A DNA stretch of 64,000 nucleotides from Enterococcus alcedinis (GTDB taxonomy: Bacteria > Bacillota > Bacilli > Lactobacillales > Enterococcaceae): assembly GCF_014635985.1 (NCBI RefSeq), contig NZ_BMDT01000010.1, positions 45,907 through 109,906 on the forward strand, read 5' to 3'. Made by a program: the position numbers and the translations under genes. How positions within the stretch are numbered: position 1 is the first letter of the stretch; each line of letters starts with the position of its first letter. Below are positions 1 to 9,123 of this stretch, piece after piece. Below the pieces are notes generated by a model that was not told the origin of the DNA, did no database searches, and saw nothing but the letters and a program-made list of their open reading frames with translations.

Positions 1-2
1 CA

Positions 3-209
3 GCTTTAGCTGACAAAATCTTACACGAAGAAACAGATGCGTTAACGAAATATTTAACGTACTTAAAAGCAGGAAGTAGTGATTTCCCAATTGAAGTCAT
101 GAAAAAAGCAGGTGTTGATATGACTGAGGTCGATTACTTACGCGATGCGATGCATGTCTTTGAAACACGCTTAAATGAACTCGAAGCACTCGTTTCTGAA
201 TTTGAATAA
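3..209 (+). CDS. pepF: Oligoendopeptidase F-like C-terminus (partial)
   Basis: The gene enters from the left edge and the last 68 residues are visible. It reads ALADKILHEE at the start of the window, then YLKAGSSDFPIEVMKKAGVD and a leucine/glutamate-rich end at a TAA. The block with a small-residue patch followed by P-hEVMKKAGVDM is what I associate with the C-terminus of M3-family oligoendopeptidase F, a cytosolic zinc peptidase acting on short peptides. The HExxH catalytic motif would lie upstream, outside the window, so the family call rests on this tail only. A strong hairpin terminator follows directly. Confidence 0.7.
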   Translation, partial: ALADKILHEETDALTKYLTYLKAGSSDFPIEVMKKAGVDMTEVDYLRDAMHVFETRLNELEALVSEFE

Positions 210-213
210 GCAA

Positions 214-256
214 TAAAAAAAGCCACGCAGTTTATTTGACTGCGTGGACTTTTTGC
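214..256. terminator. Bidirectional terminator between pepF and the MFS gene
   Basis: The stem CCACGCAGT / ACTGCGTGG has an A-run on the left and a T-run on the right, so it can stop transcription from both sides. The stop codon of the leftward MFS gene (232-234) lies in the loop. Confidence 0.85.
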
Positions 257-1413
257 ATAGTTGTTTTTTTCTGATTTAACAGCAACGTTAAGAATCCGGT
301 GCCGACTAAAATAAGAGCCGAAACATAGTAAGGATAGAAATGGTTGATATCAAATAATGAACCAGCCGCCATTGGGCCTAAGATATTTCCAAAGCTTGTA
401 AACGTTGAGTTCAAACCATTGATGGTTCCTTGTTGATCACCGGCATTTTTGGATAAATAAGTCGTGACAGCCGGACGGAATAAATCAAAGGATAAGAAAA
501 TCATAAAGGTCGATAAAATCACAACCAATTTACTATCTGTAAAAGCGATGACAGCGATAAAAAGTCCGCTGACAAAAAAGGTTAATTGAATCAATTTCAT
601 CTCAGAAATGTGTGACACAATCCAGTTAAAGAAGAAAATCTGACAAACCAGCGCAATCGTACCACTGACCGTGATAATCATTGCGATTTGACTAATTGTA
701 AAACCAAAGTTGACACTTGTCATAATGCTATAAATCGATTCAAAGGCTTGTAGGCCAAAGGATGAAATTAAAATAATAACAAATAATGACGTGAAAATGG
801 GATTTTTAAGAATATCCCAGATTGAACTCTTTTCGAGGTTTGAATGAACGACTTGCTTTTTTTTCGGTTCCTTTAAAATAATTAGTGAAACAATAAAACC
901 TACTAAAGCGACGAAAGATGCGGCGAAAAATGGTGCTCGAATCCCATAATGAGCAATAAAACCACCGATTCCAGGACCAATAATAAAGCCACCACTAATT
1001 GCAGCGGAAACTAATCCCATTGCTTTTGGACGCTCAGAAATATCAGTGATGTCAGCGACGTAAGCCGTAACAGATGGCATCACTAGAGCGGCAGCCACGC
1101 CACCTAAACCACGTGAAAAGTAGAAACCATTTTTGGTTTGTGCCAATCCGAATAATAACTCTGAGATCGAAAAAATAATCATCCCAGTTGCGATTAATTT
1201 CTTCCGTCCTATTTTATCCGATAACATGCCAGTTAATGGTGAGGCGATTAACTGGGCAATCGCAAAGATTGAAATCATCATCCCCATTGTTGCACCTGAG
1301 AAATTCATCTCTTCTTTTAGTTGAGGTATTACAGGAATTACTAATCCAACGCCTAAAAAGACAAGGAAGAGATTCGAGATGGCTAAATACATCATACTTT
1401 TTTTATTTTCCAT
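232..1413 (-). CDS. MFS multidrug exporter (DHA1 / NorA-Bmr type)
   Basis: This is a 393-residue membrane protein with about 12 hydrophobic segments, the usual size of a DHA1 drug:proton antiporter. Motif A is visible in the loop after the second segment (GMLSDKIGRKK, about residues 63-73). The fifth segment carries an antiporter motif C (GGFIIGPGIGG, about 140-150). These features, and the overall likeness to NorA, Bmr and tetracycline exporters, support proton-driven efflux of a drug or toxic compound from the plasma membrane. The substrate cannot be told from sequence. ATG at 1413 follows an AAGGAG site. The leader holds a hairpin with a T-run just before the ribosome site and a palindrome further up, so expression is probably conditional. 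The gene stands alone. Confidence 0.85.
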   Translation of the reverse strand: MENKKSMMYLAISNLFLVFLGVGLVIPVIPQLKEEMNFSGATMGMMISIFAIAQLIASPLTGMLSDKIGRKKLIATGMIIFSISELLFGLAQTKNGFYFSRGLGGVAAALVMPSVTAYVADITDISERPKAMGLVSAAISGGFIIGPGIGGFIAHYGIRAPFFAASFVALVGFIVSLIILKEPKKKQVVHSNLEKSSIWDILKNPIFTSLFVIILISSFGLQAFESIYSIMTSVNFGFTISQIAMIITVSGTIALVCQIFFFNWIVSHISEMKLIQLTFFVSGLFIAVIAFTDSKLVVILSTFMIFLSFDLFRPAVTTYLSKNAGDQQGTINGLNSTFTSFGNILGPMAAGSLFDINHFYPYYVSALILVGTGFLTLLLNQKKTTMQKVHAVK

Positions 1414-1426
1414 AAAAATTCTCCTT

Positions 1427-1453
1427 AAAAAAGCAGCCCTGAAAAGGCTACTT
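1427..1453 (-). terminator. Attenuator-like hairpin in the MFS leader
   Basis: Read on the minus strand, AAGTAGCC and GGCTGCTT form an 8-bp stem with one G-U pair, followed at once by TTTTTT and then the AAGGAG ribosome site of the exporter gene. This is the form of an intrinsic terminator placed ahead of its own gene. Inducible attenuation is an inference. Confidence 0.55.
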
Positions 1454-1461
1454 ACTTTTTC

Positions 1462-1473
1462 TTTGATATCAAA
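1462..1473. promoter_or_regulatory. Palindrome TTTGATATCAAA upstream of the MFS gene
   Basis: A perfect 12-bp palindrome lies about 50 bases before the exporter start, between a possible promoter (TATAAT-like bases near 1488) and the hairpin. It could be an operator for a MarR- or TetR-like repressor, but no such regulator is encoded next to it. Confidence 0.35.
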
Positions 1474-1587
1474 ACGAATAGTACAATATTATAATAAAAA
1501 GGGGGTGGTGTCATCCTATTTGCCTAATATTTATGAAGAAATTTTCTTGATTAAAAAAATTCTAATATGGGCTTCATTTGTCGGCTC

Positions 1588-1615
1588 TTGACAAACGATG
1601 TAAACTAAGTAAAAT
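1588..1615 (+). promoter_or_regulatory. Promoter of the bgl operon
   Basis: TTGACA (1588-1593), a 16-base spacer and TAAAAT (1610-1615). The predicted start near 1622 puts the RAT sequence at the very beginning of the transcript. Confidence 0.7.
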
Positions 1616-1628
1616 GGTAGATAGAAAA

Positions 1629-1660
1629 GGATAGTTATTGCATAAAAGGCAAGCTCGACC
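1629..1660 (+). promoter_or_regulatory. RAT (ribonucleic antiterminator) for BglG/LicT
   Basis: The sequence begins GGATAGTTATTGCATAAAAG and continues with GGCAAGCTCGACC. It matches the known LicT/SacY/BglG RAT pattern: GGAT-GTTA-TG on the left arm and GGCA-A--ACC on the right. The 3' part overlaps the left arm of the following terminator, as required for antitermination. Confidence 0.8.
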
Positions 1661-1727
1661 TGTAATATTGATGAAGACTGATGCAAATTGCATGGGTGTC
1701 TTTGTTGATAGGCAGGTCTTTTTTATT
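1657..1727 (+). terminator. Conditional terminator of the bgl leader
   Basis: GACCTG (1657-1662) pairs with CAGGTC (1713-1718), followed by TTTTTTATTTT. Inside the long loop AAGAC / GTCTT and the palindrome ATGCAAATTGCAT extend the structure. It overlaps the RAT, so folding of one excludes the other. Confidence 0.75.
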
Positions 1728-1750
1728 TTCTAAAATGGAGGTGAGTTTCA

Positions 1751-2590
1751 GTGATTTATCAAAAAAAATTAAATAATAATGTTGTCATCGCACTCGATGA
1801 CGATCACAAAGAAGTGATTGTGATGGGGAAAGGGCTAGGATTTAATATTCAAGCAGGGGACACGATTTCCGCAGATCGTATTGAAAAGATTTTTTCGTTA
1901 ACCGATGTGAAAGCGAATAAACAGCTACAAGAAATTATCGAAACGATTCCAATTAGCTTCGTTGAACTAACCGAAGAAATTTTCTCATACGCTAAAATTC
2001 ATGTGGCATCCGATTTAAATGATAGCGTGATTTTACATCTCTGTGATCATATTTATATGGCACTCGCACGCCAAAAAGAAGGAATTACCGTGAAAAATGT
2101 GATGTTATGGGACATTCAACGCTTTTATCAAGAGGAGTATCAAGTCGGACTGTACGCGCTTGATTTGATTTTTGAAAAAATGGGTGTCCGTTTACCAGAA
2201 GACGAAGCCGGTTTTATTGCGATTCATATCGTCAATGCGCAACTAAAACAAACAACCAAATCGGTCCATGAAATTACCAAATTAATGGAAGAAATTGAAC
2301 AAATTGTTCGCATCGTCTTAGGTGTCAATATAGATAGCCAATCGGTTTATTATCATCGTTTCATTACACATCTGCGCTTTTTCGCACAACGTCTTTTCTC
2401 AGAACAGACGCATGAAAATCAAGAGGTCGACGAAATGATGTTACTTGTTAAAAGTCGTTATCCCGAGGCCTATGCTTGTGTCGGGAAAATCGAGAAATTT
2501 ATTCAAGAAAAATACGACTATGCATTGAGTGAAGAAGAAATCTTGTATTTAAGTATTCACTTATCTCGGATTTACCAAGTGTCAAAGTAG
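1751..2590 (+). CDS. licT: BglG/LicT-family transcriptional antiterminator
   Basis: This 279-residue protein has an N-terminal RNA-binding CAT domain (about 1-58, with NNNVV near the start and a GKGLGF block), then two PTS regulation domains (about 65-170 and 172-279). Conserved PRD histidines are visible in LHLCDHIYMA, FIAIHIVNAQ, YYHRFITHLR and LYLSIHLSRI. The family binds RAT RNA when its PRDs are suitably phosphorylated by the PTS, and so prevents early termination when beta-glucosides are present. The start is GTG, behind GGAGGTGAG. A RAT and terminator precede the gene and a second RAT-like stretch precedes bglP, so it controls its own operon. Confidence 0.9.
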   Translation: MIYQKKLNNNVVIALDDDHKEVIVMGKGLGFNIQAGDTISADRIEKIFSLTDVKANKQLQEIIETIPISFVELTEEIFSYAKIHVASDLNDSVILHLCDHIYMALARQKEGITVKNVMLWDIQRFYQEEYQVGLYALDLIFEKMGVRLPEDEAGFIAIHIVNAQLKQTTKSVHEITKLMEEIEQIVRIVLGVNIDSQSVYYHRFITHLRFFAQRLFSEQTHENQEVDEMMLLVKSRYPEAYACVGKIEKFIQEKYDYALSEEEILYLSIHLSRIYQVSK

Positions 2591-2607
2591 TACCATAATT
2601 AGTGATA

Positions 2608-2636
2608 AGGATAGTTACATTCAGTTGGCTTGACCT
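2608..2636 (+). promoter_or_regulatory. Second RAT-like sequence, before bglP
   Basis: GGATAGTTACATTCAGTTGG followed by CTTGACCTT keeps both arms of the upstream RAT, with a changed loop. A hairpin (GATTTGC / GCAAATC, 2671-2689) lies downstream but has no T-run, so a working terminator here is uncertain. Confidence 0.5.
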
Positions 2637-2721
2637 TCATATAAGTAAAGTACAAGGAGGATCGTCGAACGATTTGCAAGGTGCAAATCAAAACACTTAT
2701 TATATTGAAGGAGTTTTTAAC

Positions 2722-4662
2722 ATGGGAAAATATCAAACAGTAGCAAAAGAAATCGTCGATAAAATCGGCGGGAAAGAAAACGTCAATAGCTTAACGCATT
2801 GTATTACGCGTTTACGTTTTAAATTGAAAGACGAAAGCATCGCCCAAACCGATGTATTAAAAGACATGGATGGCATTGTGACGGTCATGAGTAGTGGCGG
2901 ACAATACCAAGTCGTGATCGGTAACCACGTAGCGGAAGTCTATCAAGAAGTTCAAACATTATTAGGCAATCAACTTGAAACGACTGCAGCAACGGAGGGT
3001 CCTAAAATGAAACCACTAGATGCCTTTATCGATGTGATTTCAGGAATCTTCCAACCGATTTTAGGTGTAATGGCCGCAACTGGGATGTTAAAAGGCTTGA
3101 ATACTTTATTTGAAACATTGGGCTGGTACAGTGCCGATTCAGGTAGCTACATTGTCTTAAATGGGATTGGCGATGCCTTATTCATGTTCTTACCGATTAT
3201 TTTAGGATATACAGCTGCTAAAAAATTCAGTTTGAAACCAATGGTCGGTCTCGTTGTAGGAGCGATTATGTGTTATCCAGGTCTACAAAGCTCGACATTA
3301 TCCGGTTCGATGGAGCCTTTGTATACGTTATTCGAAGGCACGATGTTTGCATCACCGGTCTATCTTGATTTCTTTGGGTTACCAATCATTTCGATGGACT
3401 ATACATCAACCGTTGTCCCTGTAATTTTTGTGGTCTTCTTTGCAAGTAAAGTCGAACGACTATTAAACAAAATCATTCCAGATTTAGTTAAATTCTTTAT
3501 CGTTCCACTATTAACATTGGTTGTTTCGTTAGTTGTCGGTCTATTATTAATTGGTCCATTCGTGACATTCGGTTCAACAGCGATTGCTCAAACGATTATG
3601 AGTGTTCGCGATTTTTCACCAATGTTAGCTGGTGCCGTAGTCGGTGGGACGTGGCAAATTCTAGTCATCTTTGGTTTACATTGGGGCTTTATTCCAATTT
3701 ACATTAATAACATTGTGACAAACGGTTATGATAATGTCATGATGCCATTCTTTGCTTGTACGTTTGCAACATCAGCGGTTGTTTTAGCAATTTTCTTTAA
3801 AACGAAAGATCAAAAATTAAAAGAAATGACCATTCCAAACTTTATTTCTGGTATTTTTGGTGTCACAGAACCCGCGATTTACGGAATCTTATTACCATTG
3901 AAGAAACCATTTATTATTAGCTGTATTGCTGGTGCAATTGGTGGAGGCTTCTATGGTGCGTTTAACTTTAGAAAATTTGTCATGGGTGGAATGGGAATTT
4001 TTGAATTCCCGGGTATGATGAATCCAGATGGCAGCATGGGCAACTTGTATGTCGCATTTGCTGGTGTGATTATTAGTTTTGTGATTGCTTTTGTCTTGAC
4101 GATGGTTTTATTTAAAGACAAAGAAAGTGTTGCTGTAGCAAGTGCTTCAGGTACTGTTGCTGTTGAAACAAGTTCAGAAGTTGTAGCAGAAAAACCAAGC
4201 TTAAAAAAGGTTACGTTAATCAGTCCATTAGTAGGAAAAGTTCTACCCTTAAAAGAAGTCAGCGATGATGCCTTTGCATTAGAGATTCTAGGTAAAGGGT
4301 CAGCAGTTATTCCGAGTGAAGGGTTAGTTGTTGCACCAATCGATGGTGTGGTAACCACTTTATTCCCATCACTGCATGCGATTGGGATTACGTCAGAAGA
4401 CGGCATCGAAATTTTAATTCACGTTGGAATTAATACCGTGCAATTAGATGGCAAAGGTTTTAAAGCACTCGTTGAACAAGGAGACACGGTGAAAGCAGGG
4501 CAACACTTATTAGAATTTGATATTGCGGTGATTGAAGCAGCTGGCTTTAGTATTGAAACACCAGTAGTGATTACGAATACTGATCAATTCTTAGATGTGC
4601 TTGCCACGAATGAAGCGACAATTACTCACGGTGAAACATTGATTGATGTGTTAATTGGATAA
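2722..4662 (+). CDS. bglP: PTS beta-glucoside transporter EIIBCA
   Basis: This is a 646-residue three-domain PTS permease. EIIB is at about 1-90, with the phosphorylated Cys27 in LTHCITRLRF. EIIC, about 105-460, is the membrane channel with around ten hydrophobic segments. EIIA, about 500-646, has the His pair at roughly 552 (LHAIG) and 567 (ILIHVG). It imports and phosphorylates aryl- or alkyl-beta-glucosides. The reading frame is open further upstream to 2602, but that part is the RAT-like leader. ATG at 2722 follows GAAGGAG and begins the usual EIIB start, so I place the start there. It is the middle gene of licT-bglP-bglA. Its EIIA could also serve the EIIBC at 9124, which has none. Confidence 0.92.
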   Translation: MGKYQTVAKEIVDKIGGKENVNSLTHCITRLRFKLKDESIAQTDVLKDMDGIVTVMSSGGQYQVVIGNHVAEVYQEVQTLLGNQLETTAATEGPKMKPLDAFIDVISGIFQPILGVMAATGMLKGLNTLFETLGWYSADSGSYIVLNGIGDALFMFLPIILGYTAAKKFSLKPMVGLVVGAIMCYPGLQSSTLSGSMEPLYTLFEGTMFASPVYLDFFGLPIISMDYTSTVVPVIFVVFFASKVERLLNKIIPDLVKFFIVPLLTLVVSLVVGLLLIGPFVTFGSTAIAQTIMSVRDFSPMLAGAVVGGTWQILVIFGLHWGFIPIYINNIVTNGYDNVMMPFFACTFATSAVVLAIFFKTKDQKLKEMTIPNFISGIFGVTEPAIYGILLPLKKPFIISCIAGAIGGGFYGAFNFRKFVMGGMGIFEFPGMMNPDGSMGNLYVAFAGVIISFVIAFVLTMVLFKDKESVAVASASGTVAVETSSEVVAEKPSLKKVTLISPLVGKVLPLKEVSDDAFALEILGKGSAVIPSEGLVVAPIDGVVTTLFPSLHAIGITSEDGIEILIHVGINTVQLDGKGFKALVEQGDTVKAGQHLLEFDIAVIEAAGFSIETPVVITNTDQFLDVLATNEATITHGETLIDVLIG

Positions 4663-6096
<1,434 letters not shown>

Positions 6097-6194
6097 GAAG
6101 TGATAACCTTCGAGAGGAATTATTCGTTTTGAGGAGTAGAACTGAAGGAAATAGACACTATATCAAGATTAAAAAATGAATAAGAGCAGTCATC

Positions 6195-6236
6195 AGAATC
6201 GATAGAGGATTTTTACTCTATCGGTTCTCTTTTTAT
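6195..6236 (+). terminator. Terminator of the bgl operon
   Basis: AGAATCGATAGAG pairs with CTCTATCGGTTCT (13 bp, one G-U) and is followed by a T-rich run. Confidence 0.85.
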
Positions 6237-6326
6237 TGAAAAGAAAAGTGGTGTCTTTTCGTAAGGGAGCTAGTCTTTCTTTAAGTTTTTTGATTCGTTT
6301 ATCTTATATATATCTGAAAATAAGGA

Positions 6327-6355
6327 TTGACAAGTGAAAATGAGTGAGCTATAGT
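6327..6355 (+). promoter_or_regulatory. Promoter of the alpha-glucoside cluster
   Basis: TTGACA (6327-6332), a 17-base spacer and TATAGT (6350-6355). An operator overlaps the expected start point. Confidence 0.8.
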
Positions 6356-6358
6356 AAA

Positions 6359-6376
6359 TGTGAAATCGATACCATA
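6359..6376. promoter_or_regulatory. Operator O1 of the LacI-family regulator
   Basis: TGTGAAATCGATACCATA agrees at 15 of 18 positions with the perfect palindrome at 7412. It lies just after the -10, where a bound repressor would block initiation. Confidence 0.65.
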
Positions 6377-6391
6377 AGAGGGGGATGACGA

Positions 6392-7390
6392 ATGGCGACA
6401 ATTAAAGATGTTGCGAAAAAAGCTGGACTTTCTGTTTCGACTGTTTCGCGCTACTTAAATAATCATCCTTATATTTCAGAAGAGAAAAAGAAAAGTATTA
6501 AAGAAGCAATGGAAGAGTTGAATTATACCCCGAACTCAATTGCAACACAATTACGCTCAAAAAAGGGAACAATGATTGGTATCTTAGTTTCGCGAATTAC
6601 AAATCCCTTTTTATCTTATCTCGTAGACGGAATTGAAAAACAGGCAAAAATGCAGGGATACAATGTATTAATCATGCAGACCTATGATGATTCTAAAGCA
6701 GAGATCAAGATGTTAGAAATGTTGAAACAACAAATCATAACGGGGTTAATCATGTGTTCCGTTGAAGGTGAAAAAGAAGTCATCGAGAGTTATCAAGTTT
6801 ATGGCCCCATTGTTTTATGCAATGAACAAATTTTGCATTCAACGATTCCTCAAGTAATGACGGATCAAGAGCAAGCAACGTATGAAGCGGTTCGTTTCTT
6901 AATTAATAAAGGTTATCGAAAAATTGCTTATTGTACTGGGGGAAGCCTTGCAACGAAGGGGCATGGTGAGCTACGAACTTTGGGAGCAGAACGTGCTTTA
7001 TTAGAGGAGAAGTTACCATTAAAAAAAGAATGGATTTTTCGAAAAACGCATACAATGCAAGATGGCTATCGAATAGCTAAACAAATTTTTCAGTTATCAA
7101 AAGAAAATCGACCAGATGCCATTTTTACAAATAGTGATGAAGTAGCGATGGGAATCATCGAATATAGCATGGCGCACCAAGTCGTTATTCCAGAAGACTT
7201 AGCAGTTATGGGATTTGATAACCAACCTTACACGTCTGTTTTGGCAGTACCATTAACTACAATTGAACAACCCGTCGAAGCGTTGGGGATAGAGTCAACA
7301 AAACTATTAGTGGCGTTAATGGAGAAAAAAGCATATCAAATTGATGAAACACAATTAAAATTACGTTTAATTGAAAGAAAATCCGTCTAA
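6392..7390 (+). CDS. LacI-family transcriptional regulator
   Basis: 332 residues, normal for the family. The N-terminal helix-turn-helix and hinge are plain (TIKDVAKKAGLSVSTVSRYL, then NYTPN-IA--L). The sugar-binding PBP-like domain runs from about 60 to 330. ATG at 6392 follows GAGGGGGATGACGA. The gene leads a cluster with a GH13 glucosidase and a PTS EIIBC, so its ligand is probably an alpha-glucoside or its phosphate. Operator-like palindromes are at its own promoter and just before the GH13 gene, which points to autoregulation plus control of the enzymes. Which disaccharide induces it cannot be read from the sequence. Confidence 0.9.
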   Translation: MATIKDVAKKAGLSVSTVSRYLNNHPYISEEKKKSIKEAMEELNYTPNSIATQLRSKKGTMIGILVSRITNPFLSYLVDGIEKQAKMQGYNVLIMQTYDDSKAEIKMLEMLKQQIITGLIMCSVEGEKEVIESYQVYGPIVLCNEQILHSTIPQVMTDQEQATYEAVRFLINKGYRKIAYCTGGSLATKGHGELRTLGAERALLEEKLPLKKEWIFRKTHTMQDGYRIAKQIFQLSKENRPDAIFTNSDEVAMGIIEYSMAHQVVIPEDLAVMGFDNQPYTSVLAVPLTTIEQPVEALGIESTKLLVALMEKKAYQIDETQLKLRLIERKSV

Positions 7391-7402
7391 AGGATTTTCT
7401 TT
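7374..7402 (+). terminator. Weak terminator-like hairpin at the regulator end
   Basis: An 11-bp perfect stem AAAGAAAATCC / GGATTTTCTTT with a 7-base loop spans the stop codon. It is AT-rich with no long T-run beyond the stem, so it may only lower read-through into the glucosidase gene. Confidence 0.4.
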
Positions 7403-7411
7403 TATGAATAA

Positions 7412-7429
7412 TGTGGTATCGATACCACA
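7412..7429. promoter_or_regulatory. Operator O2: perfect 18-bp palindrome
   Basis: TGTGGTATCGATACCACA is a perfect palindrome with the central CG expected for LacI-family operators. It ends a few bases before the AGGAGGAG site of the GH13 gene. With O1 it defines the probable binding site of the adjacent regulator. Confidence 0.75.
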
Positions 7430-7444
7430 GAGGAGGAGCAAAAA

Positions 7445-9103
7445 ATGAACAACAGTATAGTAGATAAGAATTGGTGGAAAGATGAAGTTATTTATCAAGT
7501 GTATCCAAAGAGTTTTAAAGATTCAAATAATGATGGTATTGGTGATATCCCAGGAATTAAAGAAAAATTACCTTATTTAAAAGAACTGGGAATTACAACT
7601 TTGTGGATCTGTCCAATTTTTAAGTCACCTATGGTTGATAATGGTTATGATATTTCTGATTTTGAGGATATCAATCCAGAATTTGGAACGATGTTAGAAT
7701 TTGATGAATTGTTAGCAGAGGCAAAGAGTCTCGGAATCAAAATTATTTTAGATTTAGTAATTAATCATACTTCTGACGAACATGAGTGGTTTCAAAAAGC
7801 TTTAGCTGATAAAAATAGTAAATATCGTGACTATTATATATTTAAAGAAGGTAAGGAAGAGCCAAACAATTGGCGTTCAATTTTTGGTGGATCTGTTTGG
7901 GAAAAAGTTCCGGGTGAAGATTGCTATTATCTCCATGTATTTGATAAAAGACAACCAGACTTAAATTGGGAAAACGAAGAGGTGCGTCAAGCATTATACG
8001 CGATGATCAATCGATGGTTAGAAAAAGGAATCGCAGGATTTCGCATTGATTCGATTACATTTATTAAAAAAGATCAAGATTATAGTAGCTTACCAGCAGA
8101 TGGTGTCGATGGTTTGGTTTCTTGTAAAAATAAAACACGAAATCGACCAGGTATTGAATCCTTTTTATCAGAACTAAGAAGAGAAACATTTGATAAGTAT
8201 AATTGTGTTACGGTAGGTGAAGCACCGGGAGTTCCTTACGAAGAGTTTCCGCAATTTATTGGCGATGATGGTTATTTTTCGATGATTTTTGATTTTCATT
8301 ATGCTGATATTGATGTTGAATCGGGTTCCGATTGGTTTAAACGAACAAACTGGACAACAGCAGAATTTAAAGAGTTATTAATGAATTCTCAACATGCGTT
8401 ACAAGACGCAGGATGGGGCGCCAATTTTTTAGAAAATCACGATCAACCAAGAGTTTTATCGAAATTAGTGAAAGAAGGCTTTCGAACACCAGAATCAGCA
8501 ATGGGGCTAGCAAGTATGTATTTCTTTTTACGAGGAACCCCTTTTATCTACCAAGGGCAAGAATTAGGGATGTTAAATGCTGAGCGTACGAGCATTCAGC
8601 AATTTGATGATATTTCAAGTATTGATAACTACTATCGTTCAATTGAAGAAGGATTTACGCCAAAGGAAGCATTGGATTTTGTGAATCTAAGAAGTCGTGA
8701 TAATACGCGAACACCGATGCCATGGAATAGTAGTCAATATGGTGGTTTTTCAGAACACGAGCCGTGGTTAGCGATGACTGAAGAGTATCCTGAGATTAAC
8801 GGAAAATCTAATAGCGTTTTAGAGTTCTATAAACAAATAATCGATTTGAGGCAAAACTCTAATGTCTCTTCGATTCTGAAAAGAGGTTCGATTGAATTCT
8901 TAACAGACGTATCGGACAATGTCGTTGCGTATGAAAGATCCTTAGAGAATCAAAAAGTTTATTCTATTACAAATCTAGGAACAAATGTAGAAGAAGTCCA
9001 ACTACCTAAAGCAATTGATAAGATTTTATTACACACACACGAATTAAATAGAACAGAATCAAAAATAACATTACTACCATACCAAAGTATTTTGTTTAAC
9101 TAA
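7445..9103 (+). CDS. GH13 alpha-glucosidase (oligo-1,6-glucosidase / phospho-alpha-glucosidase type)
   Basis: This 552-residue cytosolic enzyme carries all GH13 landmarks: a Ca-binding loop DSNNDGIGD (26-34), DLVINHTS (103-110), nucleophile Asp202 in GFRIDSI, acid/base Glu259 in TVGEAPG and Asp333 in ENHDQPR. The family includes oligo-1,6-glucosidase, trehalose-6-phosphate hydrolase and dextran glucosidase. The next gene is a PTS EIIBC, so a phosphorylated disaccharide is a reasonable substrate, but the residues that separate trehalose-6-P from isomaltose-type enzymes cannot be judged by eye. ATG at 7445 follows GAGGAGGAG. It lies under the O2 operator. Confidence 0.85.
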   Translation: MNNSIVDKNWWKDEVIYQVYPKSFKDSNNDGIGDIPGIKEKLPYLKELGITTLWICPIFKSPMVDNGYDISDFEDINPEFGTMLEFDELLAEAKSLGIKIILDLVINHTSDEHEWFQKALADKNSKYRDYYIFKEGKEEPNNWRSIFGGSVWEKVPGEDCYYLHVFDKRQPDLNWENEEVRQALYAMINRWLEKGIAGFRIDSITFIKKDQDYSSLPADGVDGLVSCKNKTRNRPGIESFLSELRRETFDKYNCVTVGEAPGVPYEEFPQFIGDDGYFSMIFDFHYADIDVESGSDWFKRTNWTTAEFKELLMNSQHALQDAGWGANFLENHDQPRVLSKLVKEGFRTPESAMGLASMYFFLRGTPFIYQGQELGMLNAERTSIQQFDDISSIDNYYRSIEEGFTPKEALDFVNLRSRDNTRTPMPWNSSQYGGFSEHEPWLAMTEEYPEINGKSNSVLEFYKQIIDLRQNSNVSSILKRGSIEFLTDVSDNVVAYERSLENQKVYSITNLGTNVEEVQLPKAIDKILLHTHELNRTESKITLLPYQSILFN

Positions 9104-9123
9104 AGAAGAGTGGAGGAAAGAAA

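Noticed and set aside
2602-2721. Upstream extension of the bglP reading frame (40 residues)
   Set aside because: It translates the RAT-like leader. ATG at 2722 has a good ribosome site and begins the normal EIIB domain.
3951-4406. Long minus-strand frame inside bglP
   Set aside because: It is an antisense shadow of a well-supported gene, with no ribosome site and no recognisable protein features.
7445-9103. Assignment as trehalose-6-phosphate hydrolase (treC) or oligo-1,6-glucosidase (malL)
   Set aside because: Both belong to the same family and the deciding residues could not be judged, so no gene symbol is given.
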